Shown: positions 1 through 11,605 of the stretch, in pieces | Numbering within the stretch: position 1 is the first letter of the stretch | How the letters are laid out: the number at the start of each line of letters is the position of its first letter | Origin: Lunularia cruciata | Taxonomy: Eukaryota > Streptophyta > Marchantiopsida > Lunulariales > Lunulariaceae | DNA: 64,000 nucleotides | NCBI GenBank assembly: GCA_948567375.1 | Contig: OX419762.1 | Coordinates: 37,553,034 to 37,617,033, forward strand | Direction of reading: 5' to 3' | Notes under the pieces: model-generated | Seen by the model: the letters and a program-made list of their open reading frames with translations, nothing else | The model's database searches: none | What the model was told of the DNA's origin: nothing | Made by a program: the position numbers and the translations under genes

Positions 1-180
1 CACCAAAACCAAGATCCAGCCAGGGGATCTTATCTCCGGAGGTTTGATTTCTATCATAAGCGACACCATGTTCCGCACGCGATATTGACGCGTGTCGCTT
101 GGACCTACAAAGTCTTCAAAGATCTAAGTCTCGCCGAAGACTTAGATCGAGATTTCAACTTCAGCCCTACGTTAGCTTGA
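1..180 (+). CDS. Possible C-terminal exon of an unrecognised protein (5' end outside window)
   Basis: Frame 1 is open from the first base to a TGA at 178-180, giving 59 residues. The stretch is clearly richer in G and C than the DNA that follows, and the composition changes at the stop, as expected at the end of a coding exon. The peptide is basic and aromatic at first (SYLRRFDFYHKRHH), then ends in an acidic, aromatic tail (AEDLDRDFNFSPTLA). I do not recognise the family. A consensus AATAAA lies 17 bases after the stop. A 59-codon open run can occur by chance, and two hairpins inside it (58-66 with 92-100, and 121-131 with 138-148) are an alternative explanation for its composition. No start codon or splice site can be judged because the window begins inside it. 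Confidence 0.4.
   Translation, partial: HQNQDPARGSYLRRFDFYHKRHHVPHAILTRVAWTYKVFKDLSLAEDLDRDFNFSPTLA
121..148. repeat. Perfect 11-bp inverted repeat with 6-base loop
   Basis: GATCTAAGTCT at 121-131 is the exact reverse complement of 138-148, with loop CGCCGA. A second pair, AAGCGACAC at 58-66 and GTGTCGCTT at 92-100, lies just upstream. Both sit inside the possible exon. They could be coding coincidences or remains of a foldback repeat. Confidence 0.6.
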
Positions 181-196
181 ATTATGATGAAGTAAA

Positions 197-202
197 ATAA
201 AC
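197..202 (+). promoter_or_regulatory. AATAAA polyadenylation-signal-like hexamer
   Basis: This is a perfect AATAAA 17 bases beyond the stop of the open frame at 1-180. Plant poly(A) signals are degenerate and the surroundings are AT-rich, so the site supports the exon only weakly. Confidence 0.3.
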
Positions 203-3148
203 TTTGGCCCAAACTGTAAAATTTGGCTAAATAATCCCCGTATATTAACCAAATTCAAGTAATCTCGACCATCAAATAGGCTCTTTCCCCTATTTAATTC
301 TTTCAAATAAAAATTTACGAAAATAATCTTGCACTCCATCTGATAATAATGAGTACAAACAAATGTACTGCATATAATAAACATCTTTGAAAGAATAATT
401 ACATGAATCTTATACATGTAAAATACATAAGAAGATATAGCATTCAAAACTGGCCCTATTATGATCTATAACTTTTAAATGCTTGCAAACAAGAACTAGA
501 GTAATTTATATACATGTGTCATCTTATTAAACATTTTTGACAAGGATATTGTAAAATTCTTGCTATAACAAGCAACTAAAGCTATAACTTTAAGAAAATA
601 ATATGAAAAGGACATTAAAAAGTGCTAAGATATATAAGATTCTTGGTAGGGCTCTCATCAACTTACTAATATTGACAGTGAACTTTCTATTTTGTCTAAG
701 AGTGTAAGAATACCAAAATGATATTTTTGCTCATTGATTGATCTGAAGTGATCACTCTCAGCATTTGCTTGTATTTGTCGGACTAAAAGATATCTCTAAA
801 TTAAAGTGAGAGTATCACTCTCATATTTCGGAGTGTATTTTAGACAACGTGGTGTTCATTGCTCTACAAAGAGCATTGGCGGGTGCAATTCATAGAAGAG
901 CAATTACATTAGGTGAGGCTTCTTCGTATGCTCTATTAGTTTGTAGATCTTGACTTTACAACTTGCATAGCTCTAAGCTATCAGAGAATATCTTAGGTGC
1001 GGTAGGGTAAATTTCACATATCGATACTGCTCGGACTTAACCCCATTTTACCTCCTTTATGGCTTGATGATGGGTTTTCCATCCTTTGTATTTTCTACGC
1101 AGTCTCTTCTCCTCCCTCAACTAAAACATATACAGTTATGTAGTGTCTTTAACATACTTCTACTGTTGATATTTTTTATTGCTTGGATATAGATATCGAA
1201 TTAGAGAGGACTTGAGCTACAATTCCAATCCCAATAATCGTTATTACTAAAGTGAGAATTGGCACGACCCTAGTGAAGTCACTAAATGATCAAAATACTC
1301 TTGGATTTGGAGAATGATAAATCTTTCTTTGCTTGTTAGAAATTACATCTTTTTCTTCATCTCGAAAAATTAGAATACGAAGACTCTAATCGTTCTTAAT
1401 GTTTACATTCTTAATTTTTTCTTAACATCAAGTAACACATACTAATACTACTTTGGTACTTTGTTGTTTTGCTTTGTGACATGGTTTATCACTAAAGCGA
1501 GTCCTGCTCATAGTAGAATGATATATTTAATTTTGCTGTCTTATTCTTATTTAAGCCCAGTTGATCATGATCAGCAATCATTAAATAAAGTCTTACTCCA
1601 TGACACAGGTTTTGAACTGTATTCTATGTTAATGTATTTCCTTTTTAGCACTTCTTTTTTCTTTTCCATCACCATCATCATCATGATGATGGATCATGAT
1701 ATGACATAATACCTATTACACTTAAATGCAAGCTTATACTGGTTAACAAGATTCTTCTTTAATTTCATCAGATTTTAACTTTTAGCTATCAATTTTGGTG
1801 TTCTAGAATAAAAAAAACACTGTGTTACAAGAAGCCATCTATAAAATAGAATATATGTCATCATTGTCACATCAAGTGCAACTTATTTATTAAGATTCAA
1901 AGAATTATTAACATTACCACTAAACGGGAACTTGTAGTAATAATTAAATCTATAATTTTCACACAAGACCATTCTTCTACCTTCAATAACAATTCTCTCC
2001 TTTTACAATGCTATTGTCATACTTCCATCTTCATCGACCAGTTCCTCAATTCGAAGGGTATGGTTGAAATTGCAAGTTTGACATTACTGCAGAACTAACT
2101 AACGTAAGCGCCTGTCTATAATTCTATTTAGGTTCAATACTTAGAGCGATTCCTCTTCGAAAAGCGTTGTAGATCAAAATTTCTCAACGAATCGCTATAT
2201 GTGAACTTCCTATGGTGCACCAGAGGACAAAGGTGAAACCTAAAGTTCTTCCCAGAGATGCTCCGCACGTACGTGCATCTATCGAGATCAAACTTTCTAA
2301 ACACAAATTAAGTCTATATTTACGTGTTAGTTGATTATCATACAATCTTTCCACATCTCCGTCAGTTGATTTGGAAGCAGCAGTCAACCAAAAAGATAAT
2401 AGATAGAAAAATCTCAATGTACAATCTAGTTAAATCTTTTCATATATATATATATATCATACCTTAATAGAAATATCTATTTAGATCAAGAACTAGAACT
2501 ATGTAATCAAACTTTATATCAAGCTTTATCTATATCTATAACTTCATCCAACTTTATATAAATCAAATTCTCGTTAAACGATTTTGAGACTACCTTAATC
2601 CCAATAATTAAATACAAGATCGTGCTGTAGAGATCCCGTTAGAAATGTAACAAATTGTATTATATGTGCCGGAAATCATTGAGCAATCTCAAATCTAACA
2701 AAATAAAATAAGAGCACAAGATTGAGCACGATATCGTCGAACACATTGCACATGTACTGTGCTGAATACATGTCATGTGTCGGTTAGTTGCTCAGGGTCT
2801 ACAGGAGTAGTGATCCCCAGGATTCTTGAAACAAGTATTTGATTCAGGATTCAGAGATTTTGACTTGCTTTAAATTTCTCCAAGTTGCGTCGTCTTGAAG
2901 GTAGGATGGGAACGTAATCCAGATCTTGAAGTATGGAGTTGAATTTTGGTCTTAGCGAGCGCGTACCGACACAATGTGCGGTTGATTTATTGAATCGACG
3001 ACCGTAGACGAGAGCTGTCGTCCACACCATCTTCTAATTGTTTGACAAAAGGATGACTGTCAAGAAAACATACCAAACTAGTCTTGTGCATCATGAAACA
3101 GAACAAACTGTTTTACTTTCTTCTCCAACAGGTGATCACTGCACCCGT
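203..3148. other. Non-coding, AT-rich region; no gene seen
   Basis: No frame shows a convincing protein and no retroelement landmark (LTR end, primer site, pol motif) is visible. Simple-sequence patches occur: a CAT/ATG run at 1666-1692 that is almost a palindrome, and a TA dinucleotide run at about 2442-2457. Short open frames here have no recognisable motif. Confidence 0.6.
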
Positions 3149-3191
3149 TCTACTGGTGGAGTGAAATGCGGCATTTCACTCCACCAGTAGA
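3149..3191. repeat. Perfect 20-bp inverted repeat with 3-base loop
   Basis: TCTACTGGTGGAGTGAAATG at 3149-3168 is followed by loop CGG and its exact reverse complement at 3172-3191. Twenty uninterrupted pairs around a 3-base loop are far beyond chance. The flanks do not continue the symmetry, so this is not the visible core of a longer foldback. It could be a recent palindromic duplication, a cruciform or small-RNA hairpin, or a sequencing/assembly foldback artefact. Confidence 0.9.
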
Positions 3192-4826
3192 TTGGATAGT
3201 TTACAAATCAACAGAGGCTGGAGGCTTTGGACTAAAGCGCTGATCATGCAGTATTCTGTACGAGTACTACCAGACTGCAGTTTCTTTATGATTCTATTCC
3301 AGTTATTTCCTTCCAAGTAGAGAACTGCAACTTCATATTGGACAGACATGTGGGCGGTTTCTCTGTCCGGGATGTTGTGTCATGCCTGTCATATGTGTGA
3401 GGCAAAACAGTGCGTCGATAAATTGCCTTGCGAGACCAACAAGGCTGTGAGAGATTAGGTGGCTGATACACAACCTACGCATACAGCTATAGGTGGTCGG
3501 TTGCTTATAGTGAGCCAGGGTGACCTCCTCCATCTCAGGGTTAGGGGCAAGCTAAACTGTGCGCTAACCGGAAGATAACAATGGATATCGAACTGTAATT
3601 TCATTGCTTTCGCTGTAAGAAATGAGCAGGAGCTCTTCCCTTCTCCCTCCACCTGTGGGTTGTCTGGCGTTGAACATGGAACACTTCTACTACAATGCAA
3701 AGTTCAGGTAGAAATTTAAACCCGACGTGGGAACTGAATCCCGATGAACGGAAATATGCCAGGTGCGCGCCTCGAGAATCCACAAGATTCTCACTCCAGT
3801 GGTGAATTCGGATTCCAGACCTACGCGCTCTCTCGGCATGTAAGTACAGGCTGTACAATCTGCGTTCCGAGTTAATTCATCCATCTTTCTCTTCCCCGGG
3901 CGCACCACAACATTTTCCTTTTGAGAGGGAGCTCGCCATTCTCCTTGCCTTCTTTCATCATTGGTAGACATCGCCATCCTGACAACGAAATTCGGAGTTT
4001 TCTATGAACTCCATTGTATGCAGTGCTATTCATAGCAACATGTACCACCTTAGAACAATGTCATGGAAGAATGATTGCAGTGAGTAACTCAACCGTACTA
4101 AATCTACTTAAACAGAAATCCATGCGTGAATACGATGAAGAGTAAAAGGCAATTGCTTTTCCAAACAATCAATCGAATGTAGCTCTTTGGACCGTACCTG
4201 CACTGATCAATATTTCCTGACGATGGCAAAGGATCCAGTGAATGGCATAGGCATTGTAGATGTTGACACTCTTGTCCTTTATTTATTTCACGACTCTTCA
4301 ATAATGTGCGGGTGCATGGCTGCCATTTCAAGCCCTTACCTTTCCAACTTAGTTGTGGCAGGACTCTTGCTCACACTTCTCGATCTTCACCGCAAGGACA
4401 TTCGGTGTACAAACATTGCAACGACGTGATTAAGGATGTGGCTATGCTTCTTTGGCTATGAACCTCGTTGGATAAAATGTTTATGGCGGAAAGCCAAAGA
4501 AACCATACTTTAATGTCCTTTCGTACGTTGAACTTGTGAATGATAGTCTTTGTAATTTTCCAGCTATAGTTTGACATGATTCGAAAACTTTTATGGTTCG
4601 TACAGCTTAATAGTTTGAAGCAGTTCTAGTTGACTCATAGATTCGATTTGGGTTGTCTGGTTCACTAGGCGTTGTGTGCTTTATGAATAAGCTTGATTGA
4701 ACTGGCTATTTGTCATTACGATTTACAGGGTTGTTGAAATAGACGACAAAAAAGAATAAGTTTCGACCGCTCATAAGAATATGAAGTATCTACAAAGACA
4801 TGTGAGCAGTATATTACATTTGTGAA
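3192..4826. other. Non-coding region of more balanced composition; weak open frames only
   Basis: GC content is somewhat higher than in the flanks. The longest frame is 95 codons on the minus strand at 3690-3977. It starts MAMSTNDERRQGEW and overlaps other minus-strand frames of similar length in shifted phases. No family motif, splice structure or promoter can be argued. I treat it as unassigned rather than as a gene, but it is the only place in the first 8 kb, apart from 1-180, where a host exon could hide. Confidence 0.3.
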
Positions 4827-4861
4827 AATGGTCAACGGATCAAAAATATCTGTTGACCATT
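4827..4861. repeat. 14-bp inverted repeat, 7-base loop
   Basis: AATGGTCAACGGAT at 4827-4840 pairs with 4848-4861, with one G:T position in an otherwise perfect stem and loop CAAAAAT. The function is unknown. It lies in AT-rich DNA without adjacent genes. Confidence 0.7.
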
Positions 4862-5765
4862 CTAGCGACAATTATACAAGATTTTCCTGATTTAATTGCA
4901 TTCCAGTTCAAAATTTTCAAATCTAAAAATAAAAGTAAAATATTATTTTATATGAATAAATTAAATCTATTGACATGTTATACATTATTATTCTAGCCCA
5001 GAATTATTTTTTGTGGAAAAAATATAATGGAAAGGATATAAATTTTAGTAAATATATAATTCAAAAAGCCAATCTTTTTAGGTTACTTGGGATCTTTATG
5101 AAGTCCTAGTATAATAAAGCATTAAATAAATAAATAAATTATATTTTTAATTATTATTAAATTATTTATTAGAATATCACCTTAAAATTTGACCATGACT
5201 TGTTTATAACTATATAAACATGGTTTTCATGTGCCTTATGATAGAAACACTACTTGATAATAAAATAAAATAAGACTATATAAACATGGTTTTCTTGTGC
5301 CTCATGATAGAAACACTAATAAAATATAATAAGTTCTAAGAAAGTAGAGTGTATATTTAGAGATCCTTCTTACCCATTCATCTAAACTTTCCATGATGAG
5401 ATTATTTAATACTTGAATTTAACATGTCATATATCCATGTACAAAATAAATTTGTAATTGTAATTCTATCCAATAGATTTTAAACAATACAAGATTAATT
5501 GAAATCAATAAGTTGATATTACATTTAAATCCAACATCATACTGCCCAAAAAAAAAACTACAAGTTCAAGGACTCCATGACCATCCAATATTTTTATAAA
5601 ATTAAACATCAAATCTAACCAAAAAAAATGCACATACTAGTAGTACCATCCAATGTAGCATACTAATCCATCTTCAATAGAAATCAAGAAGATGCATGAA
5701 AAGGGCCAAGTCCCCCACTTTTGACACCTTGATTCTCATATCTATAAGATAAAATTTGGTAGCTT
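4862..5765. other. AT-rich non-coding stretch
   Basis: Very AT-rich, with homopolymer and ATAA runs. Nothing was recognised apart from the tandem duplication listed at 5209-5333. Confidence 0.6.
5209..5333. repeat. Tandem duplication, two copies of about 60-66 bp
   Basis: Copy 1 (5209-5274) and copy 2 (5275-about 5333) share ACTATATAAACATGGTTTTC, then GTGCC-T-ATGATAGAAACACTA with two substitutions and a short deletion in the second copy. The unit contains TATATAAA, but nothing shows that it is a promoter. Confidence 0.8.
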
Positions 5766-8131
5766 TTGTGCACACCTTTTTGCAAAAGTTGCAACTTTGT
5801 TTCATTTTACTTCTTTTTTATGAAAGGAGAGCAAGTTAGTTCCATGTTCAGTGGAAGCAACCCCTTTTATGTGTATTTTTTGGACTTTATCTGTGTACAT
5901 GTTTGGATGCAAAGACTTGTTCAAGTACAAAGAAGTCAAGTCCAAAGAAGGGTTGGGTACAAAGAGCCCAAGTACAAAGAATCTTTGGATTCAAAGACCA
6001 TATGCCAATTTGAATGACGCCACCAGTAGGATAAAGAATTACCTAATGGTGGATGTTGGATGGCACAATTTGGAGAGGTTCTCACATATGGACAATGATG
6101 GCTTCCCATTGAGTACCATTGCCAAAGAGTCATTGGCTATAAAACCAAATGATAGTTGAGTAATTTATACTTTTGTCAATATCTTTTTATAACAAATTTT
6201 TCAGAGAGCACTTTAAGTAATTATGCTCTTTGTAGTTGTCAATCTCTTTGTAGCCAAAGTGCACTTGATAGCAATATGGCCAGAGCAAAGAAAACTATGA
6301 GAAGATCCTTGAGGTGATCCTTCAAGTCCCAAGAATTGATAATAAGCAATGAGAATTATGAGTAATCTACTCATAAGTAAGCACTTGATGTTTCCACTCT
6401 AGAATTGGGAATTGGGTTCACTTGTACTCATTCAAGAGATGTGGAAGAGAGATGAGAGAGTAAATATAGATCTTTGTGGCAATCCCTACAATTAGATAGA
6501 GGAGCACTAGAGAATGGTGATAGGAGGAGATTTAGGTCCTCAAAGAGTGATGTCAAAGGATACTAAATTTGGGAAGATGGAAGCAAAATTTAATATAACC
6601 ATCAAGAATTCCTTCAAAGAGAAGTCAAAGATTGATGGTTGGAAGGTTCATACCAATAAGAATCTTGCTTGCAAACACCTCATTCATTCCACTATGAGAC
6701 TGTTTTGCTTGAAACAAACTATTGACTTGACTGTAAACTAAGTAATATTCTTTGAACAGTTATTTAGAGGACAACATATCAATTGGGCCTACATGTTCTA
6801 CTAGCAGGTCCATTCCATGATCAAGGAACTTGAGGAGGATGGAGGAGCTACCTATCTTGCTCCATTTGCAATTCACTCTATATGGGTTTGAATTTGCCAA
6901 GTGAAGATGAGAGGAGGTGATTTGGCACGCATTTCATGTTGGAGTAGTATTTCTTGGCCCAACTTGAAGGACCCTATGATCAAGAACCATCAAAAAGCAA
7001 ACACAACATTTGTAGATTCATGATGAATTTGTGGAAGTGAGGGAAGTAGTAGTGGTAGTCAATCCCAAGAAGAAGAAGCAAGCTTCTACAAGTGAAGTTC
7101 TAGAGAAGAAGTCAAAGCAAGCAAGGAGAACTACTCAAGTGGTTGAGATTTCTTTGGATGAAGAGGAAGTTGAAGATGAAGAAACCAAAGAAGACTTAAT
7201 AAAAGAAGAACTTACCCTATAGGGAATCAAGTCAAATTTGGAAGAGAAAGTAGATCATCATGCAAATGTGAAGTCATCTCTTCAAGAAAAGCTTCAAATT
7301 GAAGGAGAAAAGGTAAGGCCAAAGAACAAGAAGATCAAGAAGATCTTTGGCCCAAAGAACCTCCAAGTCTAACTTAGGTGGAAACAAACAACAAAGTGCA
7401 AGACAAAGATTAGGTGGATGTGGATGTGGAAGGCAAGGCAAGGCAAGGGAGACTTCACCTACACCTCACCAAGAAGAAGGAGGATAGATTTTATTCACCT
7501 AAGTAGTGTGGCACCACATTTAGTAGATGAAGTAAACTTCAGAGTGAATTCACCTTAGGTTCTTGCATATGATTATCCCTTATTGCAAAAAAGAATGTTC
7601 CAATGCAGTGTAACAAAAATTTGCTAATGAAGTGCTTGCACACAAACAAGTATGTAACAAAGGAAAAGATAGAAAAGGAAGATTTAGAAAGTAAGAGACT
7701 TGTACAAAAGTGAGTGCAAGAAGGAGAAGGCTCTAGTGAAAGAAGATCATGAGGTCAAGAAGTAGGATACCTCACTAGTGGTAGAAGAATAAGCCTATGA
7801 AGAAGATATAAAAATGATGCAAGGAAAACTAAGAGCTCTTTGGATAGAAGGAAAGCAAAGGCAAGAGGAATCCAAAGAGAAATTGTAAAGGAAAGAAGAA
7901 GAGAAGACACTTATCCAAGGATAGTTGGTGAATAAAAGAGTCAACATTATTATACATTAAAAGAGTAAACATTGTATTTTGGAGCTATAGATGGCAAAAT
8001 ATTGGAAGGAAGTAGCAATCTAGCTCAAGGCATTGCAAAAAGAACAACAAAAGGAGAAAGATGATCAAGCTACTATCAGAGCTAAGATTATGGATAAAAT
8101 TATTAGTGAAATAATTGGAGCTTATACTTAT
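5766..8131 (+). pseudogene. Degenerate coding remnant of unknown repeat, possibly a gag/ORF1-like region
   Basis: Plus-strand frames survive in pieces. They are 5851-6159 (102 codons, lysine-rich repeats of the KYKE/KSKE kind, then HNLERFSHMDNDGFPLS), 6514-6741, a stretch at about 6757-6890 reading RGQHINWAYMFY then ELEEDGGATYLAPFAIHSIW across one stop, 7031-7222 (lysine block followed by an acidic block), and about 7990-8130 (charged, QKEQQKEKDD). The order looks like one decayed open frame with a charged C-terminal half. The NWA...YLAPF stretch reminds me of gag-like or transposon-associated plant ORFs, but I cannot name the family. It is cut at 8131 by the 5' LTR of element A. It does not match gag of families 1 or 2. 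Confidence 0.3.
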
Positions 8132-8500
8132 TGTAACAATATGGAATTTAACAATGAAGTTAGTAGGGCTAACAAAGTAGCGAATAAGACAAATTAGCCT
8201 AGAATATTCAAGAAGTATCTAGGAAGCTTCTTGGGAAGCTTCTTGGCTAGCTAAGCTTGCACTCCAAGTAGGTAGCTTCTAGAAGGAAGCTTCTAACTAG
8301 CTTAGCTTGCATGCCATGCAAGCGGCTTCTAGAAAAAAGCTTCTTGAGAAGCTTCTTGAGAAGCTTCTCAAGAGCCTTGTATGATCTCTATAAATACAAG
8401 AGCCAAAGCTCATGCTAGAAATTTGGAGTTTTCTTTCATTCAAGTGTCCCAATGTGAGCTTCCATTCTCTTATTTCTCTCCTTGGTCTTGATCTTTTACA
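8132..8500 (+). repeat. Element A 5' LTR
   Basis: Runs from TGTAACAAT to TTTTACA and is followed immediately by the primer-binding site. U3 carries two diverged ~60-bp units rich in GAAGCTTC, one fewer than the 3' LTR. A TATAAATA at 8389-8396 is the likely promoter TATA. Confidence 0.9.
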
Positions 8501-8513
8501 TTGGTATCAAAGC
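8501..8513 (+). other. Element A primer-binding site
   Basis: TTGGTATCAAAGC directly follows the LTR. It differs by one base from the initiator-Met tRNA complement (TGGTATCAGAGC) seen in copy B. Confidence 0.85.
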
Positions 8514-8517
8514 AAGA

Positions 8518-8768
8518 TGGGATGGATGGAATTTATGGACCACCAAATCTACTTCCACCAAACTATTGAGATTTTTGTGTCCACGCATTGTTTTGAGTAC
8601 TACCCAAACATCGTTTTACACAATTCATCATCTCACACTTTGGACAAGTTTTTTGTATATAATCACCATATTTGGGGAACCCTTGGTGCTTCTAGTTGTA
8701 ACTTATGGAGAAAGGTGGACGTGTTGCTTCTATGTATTAATAAATTAGATAGATTAAGGGTGGTGTGA
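8518..8768 (+). CDS. Element A leader open frame between primer site and gag
   Basis: An 83-codon frame begins MGWMEFMDHQIYF just after the primer site and ends TGA at 8766-8768, shortly before the gag ATG (8782). Copy B has the same frame, beginning MGWMEFMDHQIHFRQ and ending DKLRVVE, with an in-frame length difference of about 12 bases. In A it stays open although gag and pol are full of stops. It has no recognised domain. It may be an upstream ORF, an N-terminal extension of gag (it is in phase with the gag ATG in A but not in B), or conserved RNA (packaging leader) that happens to be open. Confidence 0.35.
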
Positions 8769-8781
8769 TAGAGTAGCAACC

Positions 8782-9540
8782 ATGGCGGCAATGCTCAAGG
8801 TTATCATTGCTATGTTGCAACAAATTGAGCACCTTACTCAATTGTTGGATGGACAAGATCATCAACGATAGGAGCACGTATAAAGAGTACCAGTTCAAGA
8901 AGGAGAAGATCAAATCTGATTCCCTAAACCCAAGGTATTTGAAAGCAAGAATCTCATGAGTGCAGTAGAGGATTTTGTGTTTGACTGTGAACATTATTTT
9001 GAAGCTACTAATCTTCAAGATGAGTGGAAATAGATTTTCTTGGCTTCTAGCCAATTGGATGGAGTAGCAAAGCTATGGTGGAGATTTTGAGTGGAGCAAG
9101 CTGAACAAAAATTTGTTGCACCAATCTTGATATGGGCAGAATTCAAGAGTGCAATAATTAGACTAGAAGGTGAAGCTCTGGATTGATTTATGAGGGGCTT
9201 GAAGTCAAGAACCAAATTAGAGGTAATTATGCAAGAACCACAACACTTGGAGGAAGCCATGCGGTTAGTTGAACGTTTTGATTCCTTGGTTGCAACAACT
9301 TGGTCTTAACCTTGACCTTCACAAAACCTATTGATACGCTACACACGAGTGGAGGAGCCGGCACTAATGGAGATTGATGCCATTCAATGGAGACCACTTT
9401 GCACTATGGATAGAGAAAATTTGCAACAAAATAGTGGTTGTTTTTATTATTTCCAACTAGGATATCACATTGCTGAATGTCCACTCGACAATGGACAACC
9501 TCAACAAGTTGTCCAAATGGAGTTTGTGGAGCAGAATGAT
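8782..9540 (+). pseudogene. Element A gag (nucleocapsid), decayed
   Basis: The frame starts MAAMLKVIIAMLQQIEHLTQ, matching gag of B and D. It contains the capsid-like stretch FPKPKVFESKNL...NFVFDC...YFEATNLQDE and then stops. The zinc knuckle is damaged: where B has CFYCRQVGHCIAECP, A reads CFYYFQLGYHIAECP at about 9439-9483, so the second cysteine is lost and the histidine position is altered. Part of the capsid C-terminal region seen in B (12610-12740) is missing near 9160. The gene would have encoded the structural polyprotein of the virus-like particle. Confidence 0.8.
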
Positions 9541-11605
9541 CAAGGAAATGAGGAATCCCAAAAGGAGATTTTTGAGCCGCCTATTGGGAGCTTGATTAGT
9601 TCCAATGGGATTGAAGGCTTAAATTATGCAAGTTTGCTTCACTTGCAAGGTATGATATCTAATCGGGGGTGTAAGATTTTGGTTGATTCTGAAAGTTCAA
9701 GGAATTGTATGTGTATGCAAGTGGCAAAGGAATTGGGTATTCCTACAAGCCAGTAATTAGAAGTAGATTGATGATGGTGGATGGTAGAAAGGGTTTTGCA
9801 TTCCATATCTCACATCCTATTACCTTCAAGATTGGGAAGGAGTATTTGGAGTGTATGAGGTTTGTAGTGGAACCTCTACACTATGATGTTATTTTAGGTC
9901 TACCTTAGCTTGAACATCATAAGGTTCAATTTGATTGGACCCGATGACAAATTCAAGTGCAACACCAAGGAATTTCCAATTAGGTTGTTTGGCACCTTTG
10001 AGTAAGACACCTAAAAATAGTCAATCCCAAGATGAGAAGTTTGTCAAGAAGGTAGCTATAGAGCAAGCCTTGAAGGGAGATGAGTCCCAAGATGGGAAGT
10101 TTGCCAAGAAGGTAGCCATGGAGCAAGCTTTGAAGAGAGATGAGTCCTTAGATGGGAAGTTTGTTAGTGAAACAACCATAGAGTAAGCATATGATAAGTC
10201 TGTTTTTGTGGTGTGGATCAAGCTGATTGCACAAGGACAATCTGAGGAGGGCCAAGATCCTCATCAAGTAATGGTTGATCAGATAGTTAAGGAGTTTGCG
10301 GATGTGTTTCTGGATGGTCTACCCAAGGGATTACCCTCTGATTGTGGTATGCCCTTCAAGATTGAATTACTGATAGGGAGTAATCTAGTGAGTAGACCAA
10401 TCTATTGGCTCTCACCCAAGGAGTTGGAGGAGTTGCAAACAACACTTACGGAGTTGTTAATGAACTATTTCATATGACATAATACCTCTTCTTGGAAAGC
10501 ATCGGTACTATTTGTTTCAAAGAAGGATGGAGGACTTCTTTTTTGTATTGATTACTGTGGGCTCAATAAATAAACAATGAAGAATGCATATCTCTTGCCT
10601 CGGATTGATGACTTGCTTGATCAATTTAGTGGAGCATGATACTTCTCCAAGTTGGATCTTCACTGTAGCTATTAGCAAATCTCCATTGATAAGGAGGATG
10701 TGCAAAAAACTGTCTTTTGCACAAGATATGGGCATTTTGAGTGGAGAGTTTTACCTTTTGGGCTCACTAATGCTTCAATAGTCTTCATGGCTCAGATGCA
10801 TTAGGTGTTGGATGGACTATTGGATTAGTAGGTGGTGATGTTCTTGGATGATATCTTAATCTATAGCAAGACAGAGGCAGAACACGTGAATCACATGCAA
10901 GAAGTCTTAAGATGACTACGACAATTGAAATCTTACTACAAGAAGTCAAAGTGTGCCTTTTGGTAGAAGGAAGTTACCTTCTTGGGTCACAAGATCTCAT
11001 CGGAGGGAATCAAGATGAAAGAGAAGAAAATCACGGCCATTACTGATTGGCCTACTCCAAAGGATGCTACAGAAGTACAAGCATTTAATGGATTGGCCAG
11101 TTTTTACCGACGGTTCATCCATTATTATGCTCATGTGGCTGCACCATTGACTGACCTCTTGGGAAGAACTTGAGCTTTCAATGGACTACCAAGCATGAAG
11201 AAGCACACCAAAAGTTAAAACATATGGTGTCTTCAAGACCCATTCTTCAACCGTATGATCCTCAACTACCTTATGTGGTTGATTTTGATGCTTCTAACTT
11301 TGCAATTAGAGTTGTGTTTGAACAAGAATTCCCTTATGGACTACATCCCATTACCTTTGTGTCTCGCTGACTAAATACAACTAAAAGAAATTACTCTACT
11401 CAAGATCAGAAACAACTTGCAATGGTATTTGCCACCAAAGTATGGAGGCATTATCTCATGGAGAAACAAGTGATCATGCAAACTGATCACAAACCATTGT
11501 TGCAAACCTTACACTTGGAACACATGAAGAGCGGACATCATTGATGGGAGAAGCAATTCCAATTGTTGACATCAAACTTGAGTATAAACCAAGTCAATTC
11601 CATAT
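9541..11605 (+). pseudogene. Element A pol N-terminal half: protease, linker repeats, RT, RNase H
   Basis: Protease reads ILVDSESS at about 9681-9704 (the D-S-G catalytic motif is now D-S-E) and ends YDVILGLP near 9901. A linker of three 60-bp units follows at 10031-10210. RT motifs include [10 protein letters not shown] and VVMFLDDILIYSK. Stops include TAG at 10673-10675, where B has TGG, and TAG at 10802-10804, shared with copy D. RNase H begins near 11200 (VVDFDASNFAI, later MQTDHKPLLQTLHLEHMKS). The region stops at 11605, where element B entered after FHI, and continues at 17058. It is non-functional. Confidence 0.85.
10031..10210 (+). repeat. Element A: three 60-bp tandem units in the PR-RT linker
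   Basis: Units start at 10031, 10091 and 10151. Each encodes a version of D-x-KF--K-A-EQA-K-DES. The third is interrupted by a TAG. It is the same repeat as in B, C and D. Confidence 0.85.

Noticed and set aside
1666-1692. CAT/ATG palindromic microsatellite as a regulatory site
   Set aside because: A trinucleotide run is self-complementary by composition; no gene is nearby.
3286-3977. Overlapping minus-strand open frames of 60-95 codons
   Set aside because: They overlap in different phases, lack family motifs and show no splice or promoter support, so I did not call a gene.
8220-8370. CRISPR-like spaced GAAGCTTC repeats
   Set aside because: Units are diverged, lie within LTR U3 and have no constant repeat/unique spacer pattern; the context is a plant retroelement.
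8501-8520. tRNA gene at TGGTATCAAAGC
   Set aside because: This is a primer-binding site complementary to a tRNA end, not a tRNA gene; no cloverleaf is present.
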